From the NCBI RefSeq assembly GCF_007744075.1, contig NZ_CP036266.1, positions 5,627,748 through 5,691,747 of the forward strand: a DNA stretch of 64,000 bases, read 5' to 3'. A model generated the notes under the pieces. The model was given only the letters and a program-made list of their open reading frames with translations. It was not told where the DNA came from and ran no database searches. Shown here piece after piece: positions 35,042 through 44,005 of the stretch. Source of the DNA: Gimesia chilikensis (GTDB taxonomy: Bacteria > Planctomycetota > Planctomycetia > Planctomycetales > Planctomycetaceae). Within the stretch, counting starts at the first letter, position 1. Each line of letters starts with the position of its first letter. The position numbers were made by a program, and so were the translations under genes.

Positions 35042-37743
35042 GATTCGCTTCCCTTCGCTGCTGCAACAGGTTCGGTTCCCAGAAAAATGCGGCTCTGAAC
35101 CAGCGCCAGCAGTAAATCGCGAACCCGATATTGATCGGGCTCGCATTGATCGAGAATGGATTCAATCACGGGTCGATCCGAAAATCGAACCGGGGTGCCC
35201 GTGGCATACACGGTCAACTGCTGCAGAAAATTCCGGGCCAGCTGTCGCGGGTTCTGCACCAGCAGCTGTTTTAATTCCTGGATATTCTGAAACGCACGAC
35301 CATCGCGCAACTGACCACCGGCGTCCACAGGACCAGCAATGAAATAAGCGTAATCGTGACCGGCTCGATCGATGCCCGTCACTTTTTCTCCCTGCCCGAG
35401 GCTGCGATATCGATTCCGCCAGGCCCCCATGATATCATAATTCTCCAGTGCAAAGCCGACCGGATCAAAGCGGGCATGACAGTTCGCACAGACCGGATCG
35501 CGCGTGTGCTGCGCCAGTTGGTCGCGGATGGTCTTCGCCCCCCGAATGTCGGGTTCGACCGCGGGTACCGACGGAGGGGGCGGAGGCGGTGGTTCACCCA
35601 TAATCCGTTCCATGATCCAGGCGCCCCGAATCACAGGTGAGGTCGTCGTACCGTTCGCTGTCACTTTCAGAATCGCTCCCTGGGTGATCAAACCCCCGTA
35701 CGGACTGTTTGCAGGCAACGCAACGCGGCGGAGCCTGGATCCTTCCAGCGGCGGCAGATCGTAATGCCGGGCCAGTCGGTCGTTCGCAAAAATAAAATCG
35801 GTCTGCACCAGGGCTGTGATCGGTAGATTCTCTTCAAGCAGATAGCGGAAGAATGCACGCGTCTCCAGCGCCAGGGAATCGATCAGGTAATCGTCGAAAC
35901 GATATTCGGGATAGAGCCGCGCATCGGGTTCGTCCCGCCTGATGTCTTTCAGCGATAGCCAGTAATCCGTGAAGTTGTTCACAAACGCCTCGGATGATTC
36001 CGCCTTCAGCAGGCGTTCTGTTTCTGAGCGTAATACCATCGGCTGCAGCAGATCACCATCAGCCACATGCGACTTCAGTTCGGCGTCAGGACAGGTATTC
36101 CCCAGGAAGTGTGACAACCGGGACGCCACCGCGTAAGGTAACTGCTCAGAATTCTGCTGTGGCTCAGGCAGGTACAGGTACTGTCCCGAACAGAGAAGGG
36201 CGCTATACCCCGAAAGCAGTGCCTCTGCGAGCGGTTCCCCCCGCTTCAGTTCTCCCAGCACCAGTTGTTCATAAATCTGGATCACCTCTTCGGGAGTGGG
36301 CTCCCGCTCGGCCTGTTTAATAAATCGTCTGAGCAGCCTGCGTGCTTCCTGCTCAGGTTGCTCTGTCACCAGTTCTACAGCCAGAGTTCCTGCCTGTGTG
36401 GAACGAATCGGCAGTTCGTCAAACAGCCGCCGATGTGAAGGAGGCGGCCAGACCTCGGAATCGAGGGGGCCGGTAATCTCCAGCCACTGAAAGGCAACCC
36501 CCGGGTGCCCGCCTTCCGGGCGTGGGGGAAAGTCATAGTAGAGCGGCGCATTGGGCGGATTGATCGCCCGGGGAACCGGCAGTCCCAGCAGACTATACTC
36601 GAATGTCTCGTTCTGTTTCAGCCGGATCGTCGTCTCATAGATCGCGGGCTCCGGTTGAATATCCAGAATCTCTTTTGTGGCCCGCACATCGCCGGAGACA
36701 TCCGCCCCCGACCGTTTCCGCGCGCGGAAGTTCGTGGGAATTGAAGACTGAGCCGGCTTGAGACTGAAATCCCGTAACTGTCGCACCGCACGCGCTGAAA
36801 ATCGCAGTCGATAAGTGCCGGGTTGCACCGCTTTGAACTGATCCGGGTAACCATAATAAGGCCAGGAGGCAGAACGAAAGATGGCAAGTTCCATTGCCGG
36901 ATCGTGGCTGTTCTCTTTGCGGATCCGATTCAGGTCTGCCATCGAGAGTGGCACCAGTTTCGAATCCTTCGCATAGAACATCGCCTCCCGCTCACCAAAG
37001 GTTTGCGCGGTTAAAAACATCCGCGTGGCCGGTAATCGCTCCAGTTTCCGGGGCCGGGGTTTGACTCCTGAAGCGACCGCCTGCCGCAATGCAGCATCGG
37101 CGGCATCGAGATAGGCTTCCAGTTGAATCCGGGACATGTCCAGCACTTCCGCCACCTTGTTGCAATGCAGCCGTTCCCGGTCGGCGGGCAGCATGTCGCG
37201 AATATCCAGCTCGGGCAACTGGAGCAGATCACGCAGGTTCTGCTCATACTCCTGACGCGTCAGCCGCCGCATAGGTCCCCGTCCGTGGTTACTGACTTCC
37301 GCCTGATCAACCTGCAGCAGCGCACTCGATAACGACTTGAGTAACGCCTGCCGATTCTCCGCAGACAGGTCTGCCGGATCAGGGGGCATTTCCCCTGCCG
37401 CGATTCGATCATAGATCTGAACCCAGCGGTGGCGGGCCGTTTTGTCTTTCAGGTCGAACGAGATCTGCTGCAGATCCAGCTTCGCCTCTGCCGCTTCCCC
37501 CGAATGACAGTCCACACAGGTTGACTTCAGCAGTGCACGCTCGTTTTTTCCGATGCCAGCTTGAACCGCTTCAGTAGCCTGAGCTTCACACCACGCTGAT
37601 AAAATCAGGACGGACCACGTGAGAAACCGCGCAAACCGAGGCGCGGTATCAATCAAAGTCCGTGTTCCTGCAGCACAATCGCAGTGATCCGGAGAGCGGT
37701 CAGGCAGAACCCGGGATTCAGGATACTGAAGAAACACGGACAC
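35038..37743 (-). CDS. DUF1592-type multidomain cytochrome-like protein
   Basis: This 901-residue exported protein carries the planctomycete domain chain PSCyt-type c-heme motif, DUF1587, DUF1595, DUF1592, DUF1588 and DUF1585. A C-V-D-C-H heme-binding motif is at residues 76-80, and a second, C-A-N-C-H, is at about residue 755. The hydrophobic N-terminal region (about 38-52) fits a signal sequence, although the first 30 residues are unusual. The GTG start at 37743 has GGGGGAG nine bases upstream, three bases after the lipoprotein stop. It is translationally coupled to DUF1552 downstream. The family is suspected to act in surface redox or polysaccharide breakdown, but its function is unproven. 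Confidence 0.9.
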   Translation of the reverse strand: MSVFLQYPESRVLPDRSPDHCDCAAGTRTLIDTAPRFARFLTWSVLILSAWCEAQATEAVQAGIGKNERALLKSTCVDCHSGEAAEAKLDLQQISFDLKDKTARHRWVQIYDRIAAGEMPPDPADLSAENRQALLKSLSSALLQVDQAEVSNHGRGPMRRLTRQEYEQNLRDLLQLPELDIRDMLPADRERLHCNKVAEVLDMSRIQLEAYLDAADAALRQAVASGVKPRPRKLERLPATRMFLTAQTFGEREAMFYAKDSKLVPLSMADLNRIRKENSHDPAMELAIFRSASWPYYGYPDQFKAVQPGTYRLRFSARAVRQLRDFSLKPAQSSIPTNFRARKRSGADVSGDVRATKEILDIQPEPAIYETTIRLKQNETFEYSLLGLPVPRAINPPNAPLYYDFPPRPEGGHPGVAFQWLEITGPLDSEVWPPPSHRRLFDELPIRSTQAGTLAVELVTEQPEQEARRLLRRFIKQAEREPTPEEVIQIYEQLVLGELKRGEPLAEALLSGYSALLCSGQYLYLPEPQQNSEQLPYAVASRLSHFLGNTCPDAELKSHVADGDLLQPMVLRSETERLLKAESSEAFVNNFTDYWLSLKDIRRDEPDARLYPEYRFDDYLIDSLALETRAFFRYLLEENLPITALVQTDFIFANDRLARHYDLPPLEGSRLRRVALPANSPYGGLITQGAILKVTANGTTTSPVIRGAWIMERIMGEPPPPPPPSVPAVEPDIRGAKTIRDQLAQHTRDPVCANCHARFDPVGFALENYDIMGAWRNRYRSLGQGEKVTGIDRAGHDYAYFIAGPVDAGGQLRDGRAFQNIQELKQLLVQNPRQLARNFLQQLTVYATGTPVRFSDRPVIESILDQCEPDQYRVRDLLLALVQSRIFLGTEPVAAAKGSES

Positions 37744-37746
37744 AAA

Positions 37747-38181
37747 TCACTCCCCCGACGGTTGAGAATCGGACTTCAATTCAAAGTCCAGTTGCAGACT
37801 CTGATCGGCTTTAATATCTGCAGTTAACTGACTCTGCTCGTTATAAATCGCAGGCAGGTATTGTTCGGTCTCCTTTATACCGTACTTCTCATACGGCTTC
37901 CCTGTCCAGCGGGAGGCATGAATTTCCACCCGCTTATTCCCAATCGGAACGTTGACGAGATACTCTCCCTGTTCAATTTTTCCCTGGGCGGAATGCGTCG
38001 AATTATCTGCGGAAACAAAGGTAATCGTCCCCTCAGGCAGGGGTTCTCCATCCAGTTGAATCATACCGCTGACCTCCGACTCATTCGGACCAGCCTCGCT
38101 GGAACAGCCGCTGATCAACAGCAGACACAGAAGGGAAACCAGCCTCACAAAACGCCTGTTGAATCTCGCGCTGAACAACAT
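37747..38181 (-). CDS. Small lipoprotein with carboxypeptidase-regulatory-like domain
   Basis: This protein of about 144 residues has a signal peptide and lipobox L-L-I-S-G-C-S. The mature domain begins V-S-G-M-I-Q-L-D-G-E-P-L-P-E-G-T-I-T-F, the typical opening of transthyretin-like domains in planctomycete lipoproteins. A GGGAG lies 11 bases before the ATG at 38181; the in-frame ATG at 38199 has no ribosome site but cannot be excluded. It lies between DUF1559 and DUF1592 in one operon. Confidence 0.82.
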   Translation of the reverse strand: MLFSARFNRRFVRLVSLLCLLLISGCSSEAGPNESEVSGMIQLDGEPLPEGTITFVSADNSTHSAQGKIEQGEYLVNVPIGNKRVEIHASRWTGKPYEKYGIKETEQYLPAIYNEQSQLTADIKADQSLQLDFELKSDSQPSGE

Positions 38182-38214
38182 TTCGTTTAATGCTCCCATG
38201 TGAAAGAGATCTGC

Positions 38215-39159
38215 TTAAAATTCGTTGATGACTTCCTGACCGGCGCGGGTTCCCAGCCCCTGGTAGGTGGCGCGATCAATATTCTCAGAAATAAAGCGGA
38301 CCGCACCATCGGCCAGCAGACCATGCACTCCCCCCGTATGATAGCTGCGGGCAAACGTGCGACTGTTCGTGGTACTGTCCGCCCCGCAGGGAGCATGCGG
38401 AATTTCCAGACAGGCGATTAACACATCACCTACATTCGTATTCGGCGTTTCCAGTGTTGTGATAAACGTTCCCATGCAGCGGGGATTCATCAGTCGGCCA
38501 CGCACATCATGCTTGGAACTGTCGGCTGAGAGAATAATCTCGCTGGCCATGAGGGTCGTAGAGGCACCATCGGTCAGATCACGCAGCCGCGTACGGGAAC
38601 GCGAATAAAACATTCCATTCAACTGCGTGTAACTGTTTACGGGGCCAAAGTGTGTCGAGCCGGAACAGACCGCATAATTTCCGTGGAATCCCTGTGAACC
38701 GTTACTGGTGGGACTCGTCTGACCATAGGTCACATTTTTCGGCCCTGCAGGATCGCTGGGACACATCATCATCGGTACGATCGACTCTTTCCTGCTCCAG
38801 TAGATGGCTCCGGTCCGCGCTGAGTTCTGCTGCTCTTCCATGAATGCGTTGTACAAGGCCCCCTGTTCAATATAAGGCAGAATCATCGGATACCAGCCGG
38901 TATTGTCTGTCGGGGGACGAGGGGAACCGGGCAGATCTCCATTAGTCGGGTTGATCATGCCAAAGGGAAACACCTGGAAGGTATCGTGGTAATTGTGCAG
39001 CGCCAGTCCCAGTTGTTTCAGATTGTTCTTACACTGACTGCGACGTGCCGCTTCCCGCGCCTGTTGCACAGCCGGAAGCAGGAGCGCAATTAATATAGCG
39101 ATGATGGCAATCACCACCAGCAGTTCGATCAACGTGAATCCTCGTCTCCCGCGAAACAT
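38215..39159 (-). CDS. DUF1559 prepilin-like protein
   Basis: This 314-residue secreted protein has the leader [17 protein letters not shown] and A-R-E-A-A-R-R-S, matching the first DUF1559 protein at 22298. The C-terminal [16 protein letters not shown] is the family end motif. The ATG at 39159 follows AAGGAGACGCTC; the longer frame upstream starts without a ribosome site. It is the first gene of the operon DUF1559, lipoprotein, DUF1592, DUF1552. It may be a pseudopilin for export or surface assembly of the heme protein, which is inference. Confidence 0.92.
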   Translation of the reverse strand: MFRGRRGFTLIELLVVIAIIAILIALLLPAVQQAREAARRSQCKNNLKQLGLALHNYHDTFQVFPFGMINPTNGDLPGSPRPPTDNTGWYPMILPYIEQGALYNAFMEEQQNSARTGAIYWSRKESIVPMMMCPSDPAGPKNVTYGQTSPTSNGSQGFHGNYAVCSGSTHFGPVNSYTQLNGMFYSRSRTRLRDLTDGASTTLMASEIILSADSSKHDVRGRLMNPRCMGTFITTLETPNTNVGDVLIACLEIPHAPCGADSTTNSRTFARSYHTGGVHGLLADGAVRFISENIDRATYQGLGTRAGQEVINEF

Positions 39160-39286
39160 GAGCGTCTCCTTGATGAATAGAAGATAAATTCCTTCAGCCG
39201 GCTGCAGAAACAGCAATGAAACGTATGCGGCTGATATATGAGATGACAAATCGAAACTGATCTGGATTCAGTACGTGCTCCTGCTT

Positions 39287-39997
39287 TCAATTTTGTATAG
39301 CTTCAGTTTCCGGTATCCGGCGCACAAAAATGCCTTCGACGGCCCGCTCACACGTGCCTTTCAAATGACGCTCCATCGCCGCCCCGGCCGCATCCTTGTC
39401 TCGTTGCAGGATCGCTTCTAAAACCTGCAGATGCTCAGTGAGAATCTGATCGAGGTAAGGCTCCCAGTCTTTGAGCAACACGCGAATCATATGCATCAGT
39501 CGATCATAGCGCTGCAGTTCGGTCTTCAATCGCCTGATTCCCGATGCCTTGACGATCGCGGTATGGGTGCGTTGATCATTGTCCGAACAGAGGAGACTCC
39601 AGTCCGCTCCCCGCGGCCCCTGTTGTAATGCCTTGGTTTCTTCCAGCAGCTGTCGAATTTCCTCCAGGTCAGCGCACTCACAGGCACAGCGGGTTGATTC
39701 CACTTCGAGAATCCGCCGGATATGGTACATCTCGCGTATTTCAGAAATCCCCAAAGGTGTCACAACCGCCCCACGATTGGGAATCATATCGACGACTCCA
39801 ATTCCGCTTAATTCCACAATTGCTTCGCGAACCGGCGTGCTGCTGACGCCAAACCGTTGTGCCAGGTGCTGTACTTTGAGTCGCGTTCCCGAGGGGTATT
39901 CGCCAGTGAAAATCGAGAGCAGTATCTGACTGAAAATATCCAGTCGTAACGTGCTGACGGGCAGGAACCGGGTTGCTTCAGGAATCGATGTGCTCAT
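39287..39997 (-). CDS. GntR-family transcriptional regulator, FCD type
   Basis: This 236-residue regulator has an N-terminal winged helix (about 15-85) with the recognition helix F-G-V-S-S-T-P-V-R-E-A-I. The C-terminal FCD helical domain (about 95-220) has histidines (H148 region and H213 region) that normally bind a metal and an acidic ligand. Ligands of this subfamily are often carboxylates or sugar acids. A perfect 19-bp palindrome lies 88 bases upstream of its start and suggests autoregulation. The DUF1559/DUF1592 operon lies downstream on the same strand and could be a target. Confidence 0.9.
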   Translation of the reverse strand: MSTSIPEATRFLPVSTLRLDIFSQILLSIFTGEYPSGTRLKVQHLAQRFGVSSTPVREAIVELSGIGVVDMIPNRGAVVTPLGISEIREMYHIRRILEVESTRCACECADLEEIRQLLEETKALQQGPRGADWSLLCSDNDQRTHTAIVKASGIRRLKTELQRYDRLMHMIRVLLKDWEPYLDQILTEHLQVLEAILQRDKDAAGAAMERHLKGTCERAVEGIFVRRIPETEAIQN

Positions 39998-40320
39998 CTG
40001 GTTTTGCCTGTTTTTCCTCGTGTAGATGGGTTCCGCAGATCCGTAACCCCTCTCGAAACGTGCGTAGCCTGTTCATTTCTACGCATAATGCATTATGCAT
40101 TATATATAATATTAACTTTCGGACTGTCAATCATAAATTAGAAAAACAGCGGGCAACCGGGGACGGAATTACCGGAAGTGTAGACAGGGGAGAATCTTCA
40201 GACGATTCCCGGAAGCACATGAAATCGTCATATCCCAAGAACGATGAACACAGCGGGTGCGATCGAAAGCTGCAGTTAGCTGCTTTGAGCAGGTGAGGAT
40301 AAATTTCACGCTGCGGGCTG
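39998..40320. other. Intergenic region containing the GntR operator
   Basis: This 323-base gap between the GntR and SDR genes contains the AT-rich palindrome at 40085-40103, which probably lies within the GntR promoter. The rest (40120-40320) shows no gene. Confidence 0.6.
40085..40103. promoter_or_regulatory. 19-bp palindrome, probable GntR operator
   Basis: ATAATGCATTATGCATTAT is a perfect palindrome with a 9+1+9 arrangement, followed by TATATAATATTAAC. It lies 88 bases upstream of the GntR start, where autoregulatory operators commonly occur. Confidence 0.65.
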
Positions 40321-41199
40321 TCACGCAGCCTTTGAAGAGGACTCAGCAGATCGTTCGAACTGCTGTTCGGCCTGAAGCGCCAGCTGCTGTGCCTTCTTCT
40401 TCATGCGTCGACGGCGGCCGAATCGAAAAGCAAGATCCAATGACCAGGGCGCAATCCGTTTCAGATAATAAAGCACATAGGCCACCCAGCCCACCAGGCA
40501 AATTCCCTGATCACGGTAAATGGCTTTGACCGCTTTCTGCGCCACCAGTTCGGGGGTCGTACAGATCCAGCGTGGCGGAATCGGGGTTTGCTTGCCGTCA
40601 CGTCCTGATGGAGCCACCTCGAACAAACGTGTCGTCACCGGTCCGGGACAGATGGCGGAGACGCCCAGTCCCTGTCGACTGTACTCAGCGCGAAGTGCCT
40701 CACTGAAACCCAGCAAGCCATATTTACTGACCTGGTAAGCACTGAAACGATTGCCTTGAACCAGGCCGCAAATGCTGGAAACGTTGACGATATGGGCTTC
40801 GGGGCGGTTTAACAGACTGGGCAGTAATTCTCGCGTAATCTGGATTGGTGCCAGCAGATTGATGCCCAGGAGCCAGTCCCACTGCTCGGCAGTCATCGTG
40901 TGTGTTGGACCGTAGAAGGCAACGCCCGCGTTATTCACCAGAATATCGACACCGCCCCAGGTACTCAGCACTTCCTGAATCGTAGCGGAAATCTGTTTTG
41001 AGTCGGTCAGATCACAGCGCCGGCTGGCGACTTTCACACCCAGCAAAGATGCCGTTTCTGTCGTATCTGCCAGGCCACTTTCATCGACATCCAGCAGAAA
41101 CAGATCCACTCCTTCCGCAGCCAGTTGTAGTGCAATCTCTCTGCCAATCCCCGCAGCGGCACCGGTGATGAGTGCTGTTTTACCTATTAAATTCTGCAT
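40321..41199 (-). CDS. Short-chain dehydrogenase/reductase
   Basis: This 292-residue classical SDR has the cofactor motif T-G-A-A-A-G-I-G near the N-terminus, the N-N-A-G-V motif at about residue 90, catalytic Ser in V-S-S-I-C and the pair in Y-Q-V-S-K. The C-terminal 45 residues are basic and contain a hydrophobic segment (W-V-A-Y-V-L-Y-Y-L), suggesting membrane association. GGAG lies just before the ATG. Neighbours give no pathway. Substrate unknown. Confidence 0.9.
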   Translation of the reverse strand: MQNLIGKTALITGAAAGIGREIALQLAAEGVDLFLLDVDESGLADTTETASLLGVKVASRRCDLTDSKQISATIQEVLSTWGGVDILVNNAGVAFYGPTHTMTAEQWDWLLGINLLAPIQITRELLPSLLNRPEAHIVNVSSICGLVQGNRFSAYQVSKYGLLGFSEALRAEYSRQGLGVSAICPGPVTTRLFEVAPSGRDGKQTPIPPRWICTTPELVAQKAVKAIYRDQGICLVGWVAYVLYYLKRIAPWSLDLAFRFGRRRRMKKKAQQLALQAEQQFERSAESSSKAA

Positions 41200-41312
41200 C
41201 GCTCCATTCGCCTCGTTGAACCGAAACCCTCCCTGTTTCGAGAAGCGGGAGTTTACGCGATCGGGCGAAATGGGTAAAGACGTCTCCGCAGAACCAGGGA
41301 GTGATCATTTAG

Positions 41313-41522
41313 TCACTCATCAACGCCGGAATCTGCCTCGATCACTTCATGCAGCTGCTTCAGCACAAAATGGGGGTCGAGCCCCATCTGTCGGCAGACA
41401 TAATCCAGCGATTTCCCCTGGCAGGACTGATCGATCCCCAGAGATTCAAGTACCCCCTGCACTTCGGGATGCTCAATCACCCACTCAACAACACTGGATT
41501 CAAGTTCAAGACTGCTCATCAT
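41313..41522 (-). CDS. ScdA N-terminal-like small protein (DUF542 type)
   Basis: This 69-residue protein matches the N-terminal domain of iron-sulfur cluster repair di-iron proteins: V-V-E-W-V-I-E-H-P-E-V, L-G-I-D, then S-C-Q-G-K-S-L and L-D-P-H-F-V-L-K-Q-L. The usual C-C-G is replaced by S-C-Q-G, leaving one cysteine. The hemerythrin half of ScdA is missing. The start follows AGGGAAGAAA, eleven codons inside the longest open frame. Stand-alone copies of this domain are known; function is unclear. Confidence 0.72.
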   Translation of the reverse strand: MMSSLELESSVVEWVIEHPEVQGVLESLGIDQSCQGKSLDYVCRQMGLDPHFVLKQLHEVIEADSGVDE

Positions 41523-41622
41523 TTTCTTCCCTGGTACGGGACCGCGGTTCATCAGAGAATCCTGATTTAGATTCTATGATAGCAAATCCGCCGCGGAATC
41601 AAACTCGTGTTTCTTTCGGGGC

Positions 41623-42090
41623 TCAGGAGGCCAGCGCGTCCCGCTTTTCCTGAATCAGTTTGATATGGTGCGGGATATGACCCGTGATCCGGTCGAGCAG
41701 AGTCCACAGTGACAATTCCCCATCACGGGTATGGATGCCTGTGCGTTCGAACTGAGCCGGTTCCAATGTCTTCAGGATCCGCCCCAGGTGATTTCGTACC
41801 GCGGAAATCAGCTGCAGTTCCTCTTCCAGATCGCGCTGGTCATACGCCAGTTTTTCAGCGAACTGATCGGGATCGCCTCCCGGCAGCGGTGGATTTTCTT
41901 CGACCAGCACCCACTTCATCCGGTCCGCATACACGGGTTCGAAGTCCGCAATGTGACACACCACCTGCCGCGTCGACCATTTTCCCGGAACCGGGGCAGC
42001 ATCCAGTTCAGCGTCAGTCATCCCCTCGATGGCCTGTCGTAATTGTTCCGGTCCGGCCAGGTAGTCTTCGATCCGCTGTCTGATATCCAT
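41623..42090 (-). CDS. DinB-family protein
   Basis: This 155-residue four-helix bundle is of the DinB/YfiT type, a family that includes thiol-dependent metalloenzymes. Histidines that could form the metal site are seen in V-C-H-I-A-D-F-E (about residue 45) and in T-G-H-I-P-H-H (about 140). The N-terminal [11 protein letters not shown] fits the family. The gene stands alone on the minus strand. Reaction unknown. Confidence 0.85.
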   Translation of the reverse strand: MDIRQRIEDYLAGPEQLRQAIEGMTDAELDAAPVPGKWSTRQVVCHIADFEPVYADRMKWVLVEENPPLPGGDPDQFAEKLAYDQRDLEEELQLISAVRNHLGRILKTLEPAQFERTGIHTRDGELSLWTLLDRITGHIPHHIKLIQEKRDALAS

Positions 42091-42223
42091 ATGAGGCGCT
42101 CCTGCAGAATGTTTGACGGGAGTGAAATCGGTTGATCACTGTTGGTGTCGATTATGGGGATCTGATTCCCGTTGATCAACTCTGGCAGCGGTCAGGAGTA
42201 CGAAACCGGTTCACTCCCCGTCA

Positions 42224-42970
42224 TTACCTGCGGGGCGGACGCTGTCTGCTGCCGAACTCGGATTTCCCGATGCCCCCCTTGATGGTGCCATCCGGATTTT
42301 CTTCTGCGGTTTTCCCCAGAATGATATCAAAGTTCGCAGCCAGCTCTCCCAACTTCGAATCGGGCAGCGGTTTGAAATCGACCAGAATCGTTTCCCGCTG
42401 CTCAGGATCGCGAATCTGACGGTAAACGCCATCTTCCGCGTTCATCTCATGTCCCTTCACCAGCAGCTGCGTAGTCAGAATCCGGCGTCCATTCTGACTG
42501 ACGGCGACATGAATGTGCGGCGTACGGAATCCGCGTCCCGCCCGATAGGGAACCGGCTTGATGGTGCGGAAATAATACTTCCCCTTAGAATCAGTCAGGA
42601 AGCGGCCATAGCCCTGAAAGTTGCCGTCTCGGCCTTCTTTATTTTCGCCTCGCGTATGAATGTAAGAGGCTTTATTGTCCACCTGCCAGATTTCGACAAA
42701 GGCATTCCGCAGGGGATTCCCTTTACTGTCCAGAACTTTGCCGGTCAGGTGCGTGATCTCTCCGACCGCAGGCGTGATGGAATCGTTAATCACCAGCAGG
42801 TCATTGTCGGTATCCAGGGGCATCTTATCCGGGTAGAACGGTCCTTCGGTCATGGAAGGCGTCCGGATCAGTTCCTCTGCCATCAACCCGGGGGTGGTAA
42901 ACGCCGCCAGACCGAAAGATGACCATTTAAGAAAATCCCGCCGACCAGCGCTTGTCGATTGACGTTGCAT
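42224..42970 (-). CDS. Intradiol-type dioxygenase, exported
   Basis: This 248-residue protein belongs to the protocatechuate 3,4-dioxygenase-like family (Fe(III), ring cleavage of catechols). A Tat-like signal, R-R-D-F-L-K-W-S-S-F-G-L-A-A-F, is at residues 10-24. The core shows G-P-F-Y-P, L-T-G-K-V-L-D, A-F-V-E-I-W-Q and the late R-T-P-H-I-H-V motif that gives two histidine ligands; tyrosines in Y-Y-F-R and P-Y-R-A are candidate remaining ligands. The ribosome site is GGGAGCAGG. Export is uncommon for classical enzymes but common for this subgroup, which may act on plant or algal phenols. Confidence 0.88.
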   Translation of the reverse strand: MQRQSTSAGRRDFLKWSSFGLAAFTTPGLMAEELIRTPSMTEGPFYPDKMPLDTDNDLLVINDSITPAVGEITHLTGKVLDSKGNPLRNAFVEIWQVDNKASYIHTRGENKEGRDGNFQGYGRFLTDSKGKYYFRTIKPVPYRAGRGFRTPHIHVAVSQNGRRILTTQLLVKGHEMNAEDGVYRQIRDPEQRETILVDFKPLPDSKLGELAANFDIILGKTAEENPDGTIKGGIGKSEFGSRQRPPRR

Positions 42971-43146
42971 TACCTGCTCCCTGTCTCTCAGAGTTAAAAA
43001 AGTTTATCTGTCAACCATTTTAACATTTAACGGGTATTTTCGGCGAATGTTTCGTCAAAAAAAGCGATTTCCGGCAATTTCACGGAAAGATCATCCATCG
43101 GCAACGGTTGAGCTCATCCGACTTTAAGTGTCCCTGGAACAGCCGG

Positions 43147-43563
43147 TCAGAACTGGGCGGTCAGTTCTTTCATGAGGTCCACGTCAAAGGTGTTTGGAAT
43201 GGTCACGAGCAGCGTATTATGGCCGTCGTCTTCGAATTTGAGAGAATTGCGGGGCATGTTTCCGCCAGCAGCTTTGACGAGAATCACGTTCTTATCCCGG
43301 ATCAGGAAAAAGTGATCCTCCAGCCCTTCTTCACCGGCGGTTACAAAGTTGAGCACCCCTTTCTTAAACCGCACGGACTGCACGCGATGAAAGAACGTCG
43401 TTTTCGCCAGGGGATGCTTTGTCTCAGCATTGAGAGCGTTATGGCGACTGGGAAGTTCAACGACGCCCGGCGTGGCGTCGGGTGGGTCTTCGCTCAGAAA
43501 AAGGACAGACAGGCAGAACAGGATTACGATCAACGATGAAGTGGTGGTGAGCATATCTTTCAT
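43147..43563 (-). CDS. Hypothetical exported or anchored protein
   Basis: This protein of about 138 residues is not assigned to a family. The N-terminal hydrophobic segment (S-L-I-V-I-L-F-C-L-S-V-L-F-L) is a signal or anchor. The rest looks like a small beta domain. I prefer the ATG at 43563, nine bases after GGGGA, over 43572. It lies alone, between the dioxygenase gene and a 440-base gap. Confidence 0.55.
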   Translation of the reverse strand: MKDMLTTTSSLIVILFCLSVLFLSEDPPDATPGVVELPSRHNALNAETKHPLAKTTFFHRVQSVRFKKGVLNFVTAGEEGLEDHFFLIRDKNVILVKAAGGNMPRNSLKFEDDGHNTLLVTIPNTFDVDLMKELTAQF

Positions 43564-44005
43564 TAAAGCCATTCCCCACTTTCGGTGCCCGCGAAAGTTG
43601 ATTGAAGTGAAAGTTCAAATGGATTACCTGCAATACGAAACTGCTGTTCTCAGTAACTCACTCCTGTAAGACATTATTCAGATCCCGTTAGTTGCACGTT
43701 TTTGTGCATCATTTCCATTTTTTTATTAATCTCAGTAAGTCGCTGCCAGAGTTGTGATTGCCAGCTGACAAACGGAAGTTCGCCGGTTACGGATCAATCT
43801 TAAAAAAAGAATCGACTTTTTCTGTCATTCGTGAAATCCCCCAGGCGCGAAACATCCTCTCCCGGATTCCGCTGGTTACTACTCCTGCCAACAGACGTTT
43901 GTTAAGATGGCGAAAGAAAATGCGAACTGACCAACGGCCCCTGTGGGATTTCGGGGCTGTGGTTGAAACTTATCCCTCGCTCATCTTGAAATAAGGAACT
44001 GCACC
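43564..44005. other. Intergenic region before DUF3500 gene
   Basis: This 442-base stretch holds no supported gene. It contains a small hairpin TGCAC-GTTTTT-GTGCA at 43693-43708 near T-rich DNA. The promoter for the DUF3500 gene presumably lies in its second half, but I could not identify it. Confidence 0.45.
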
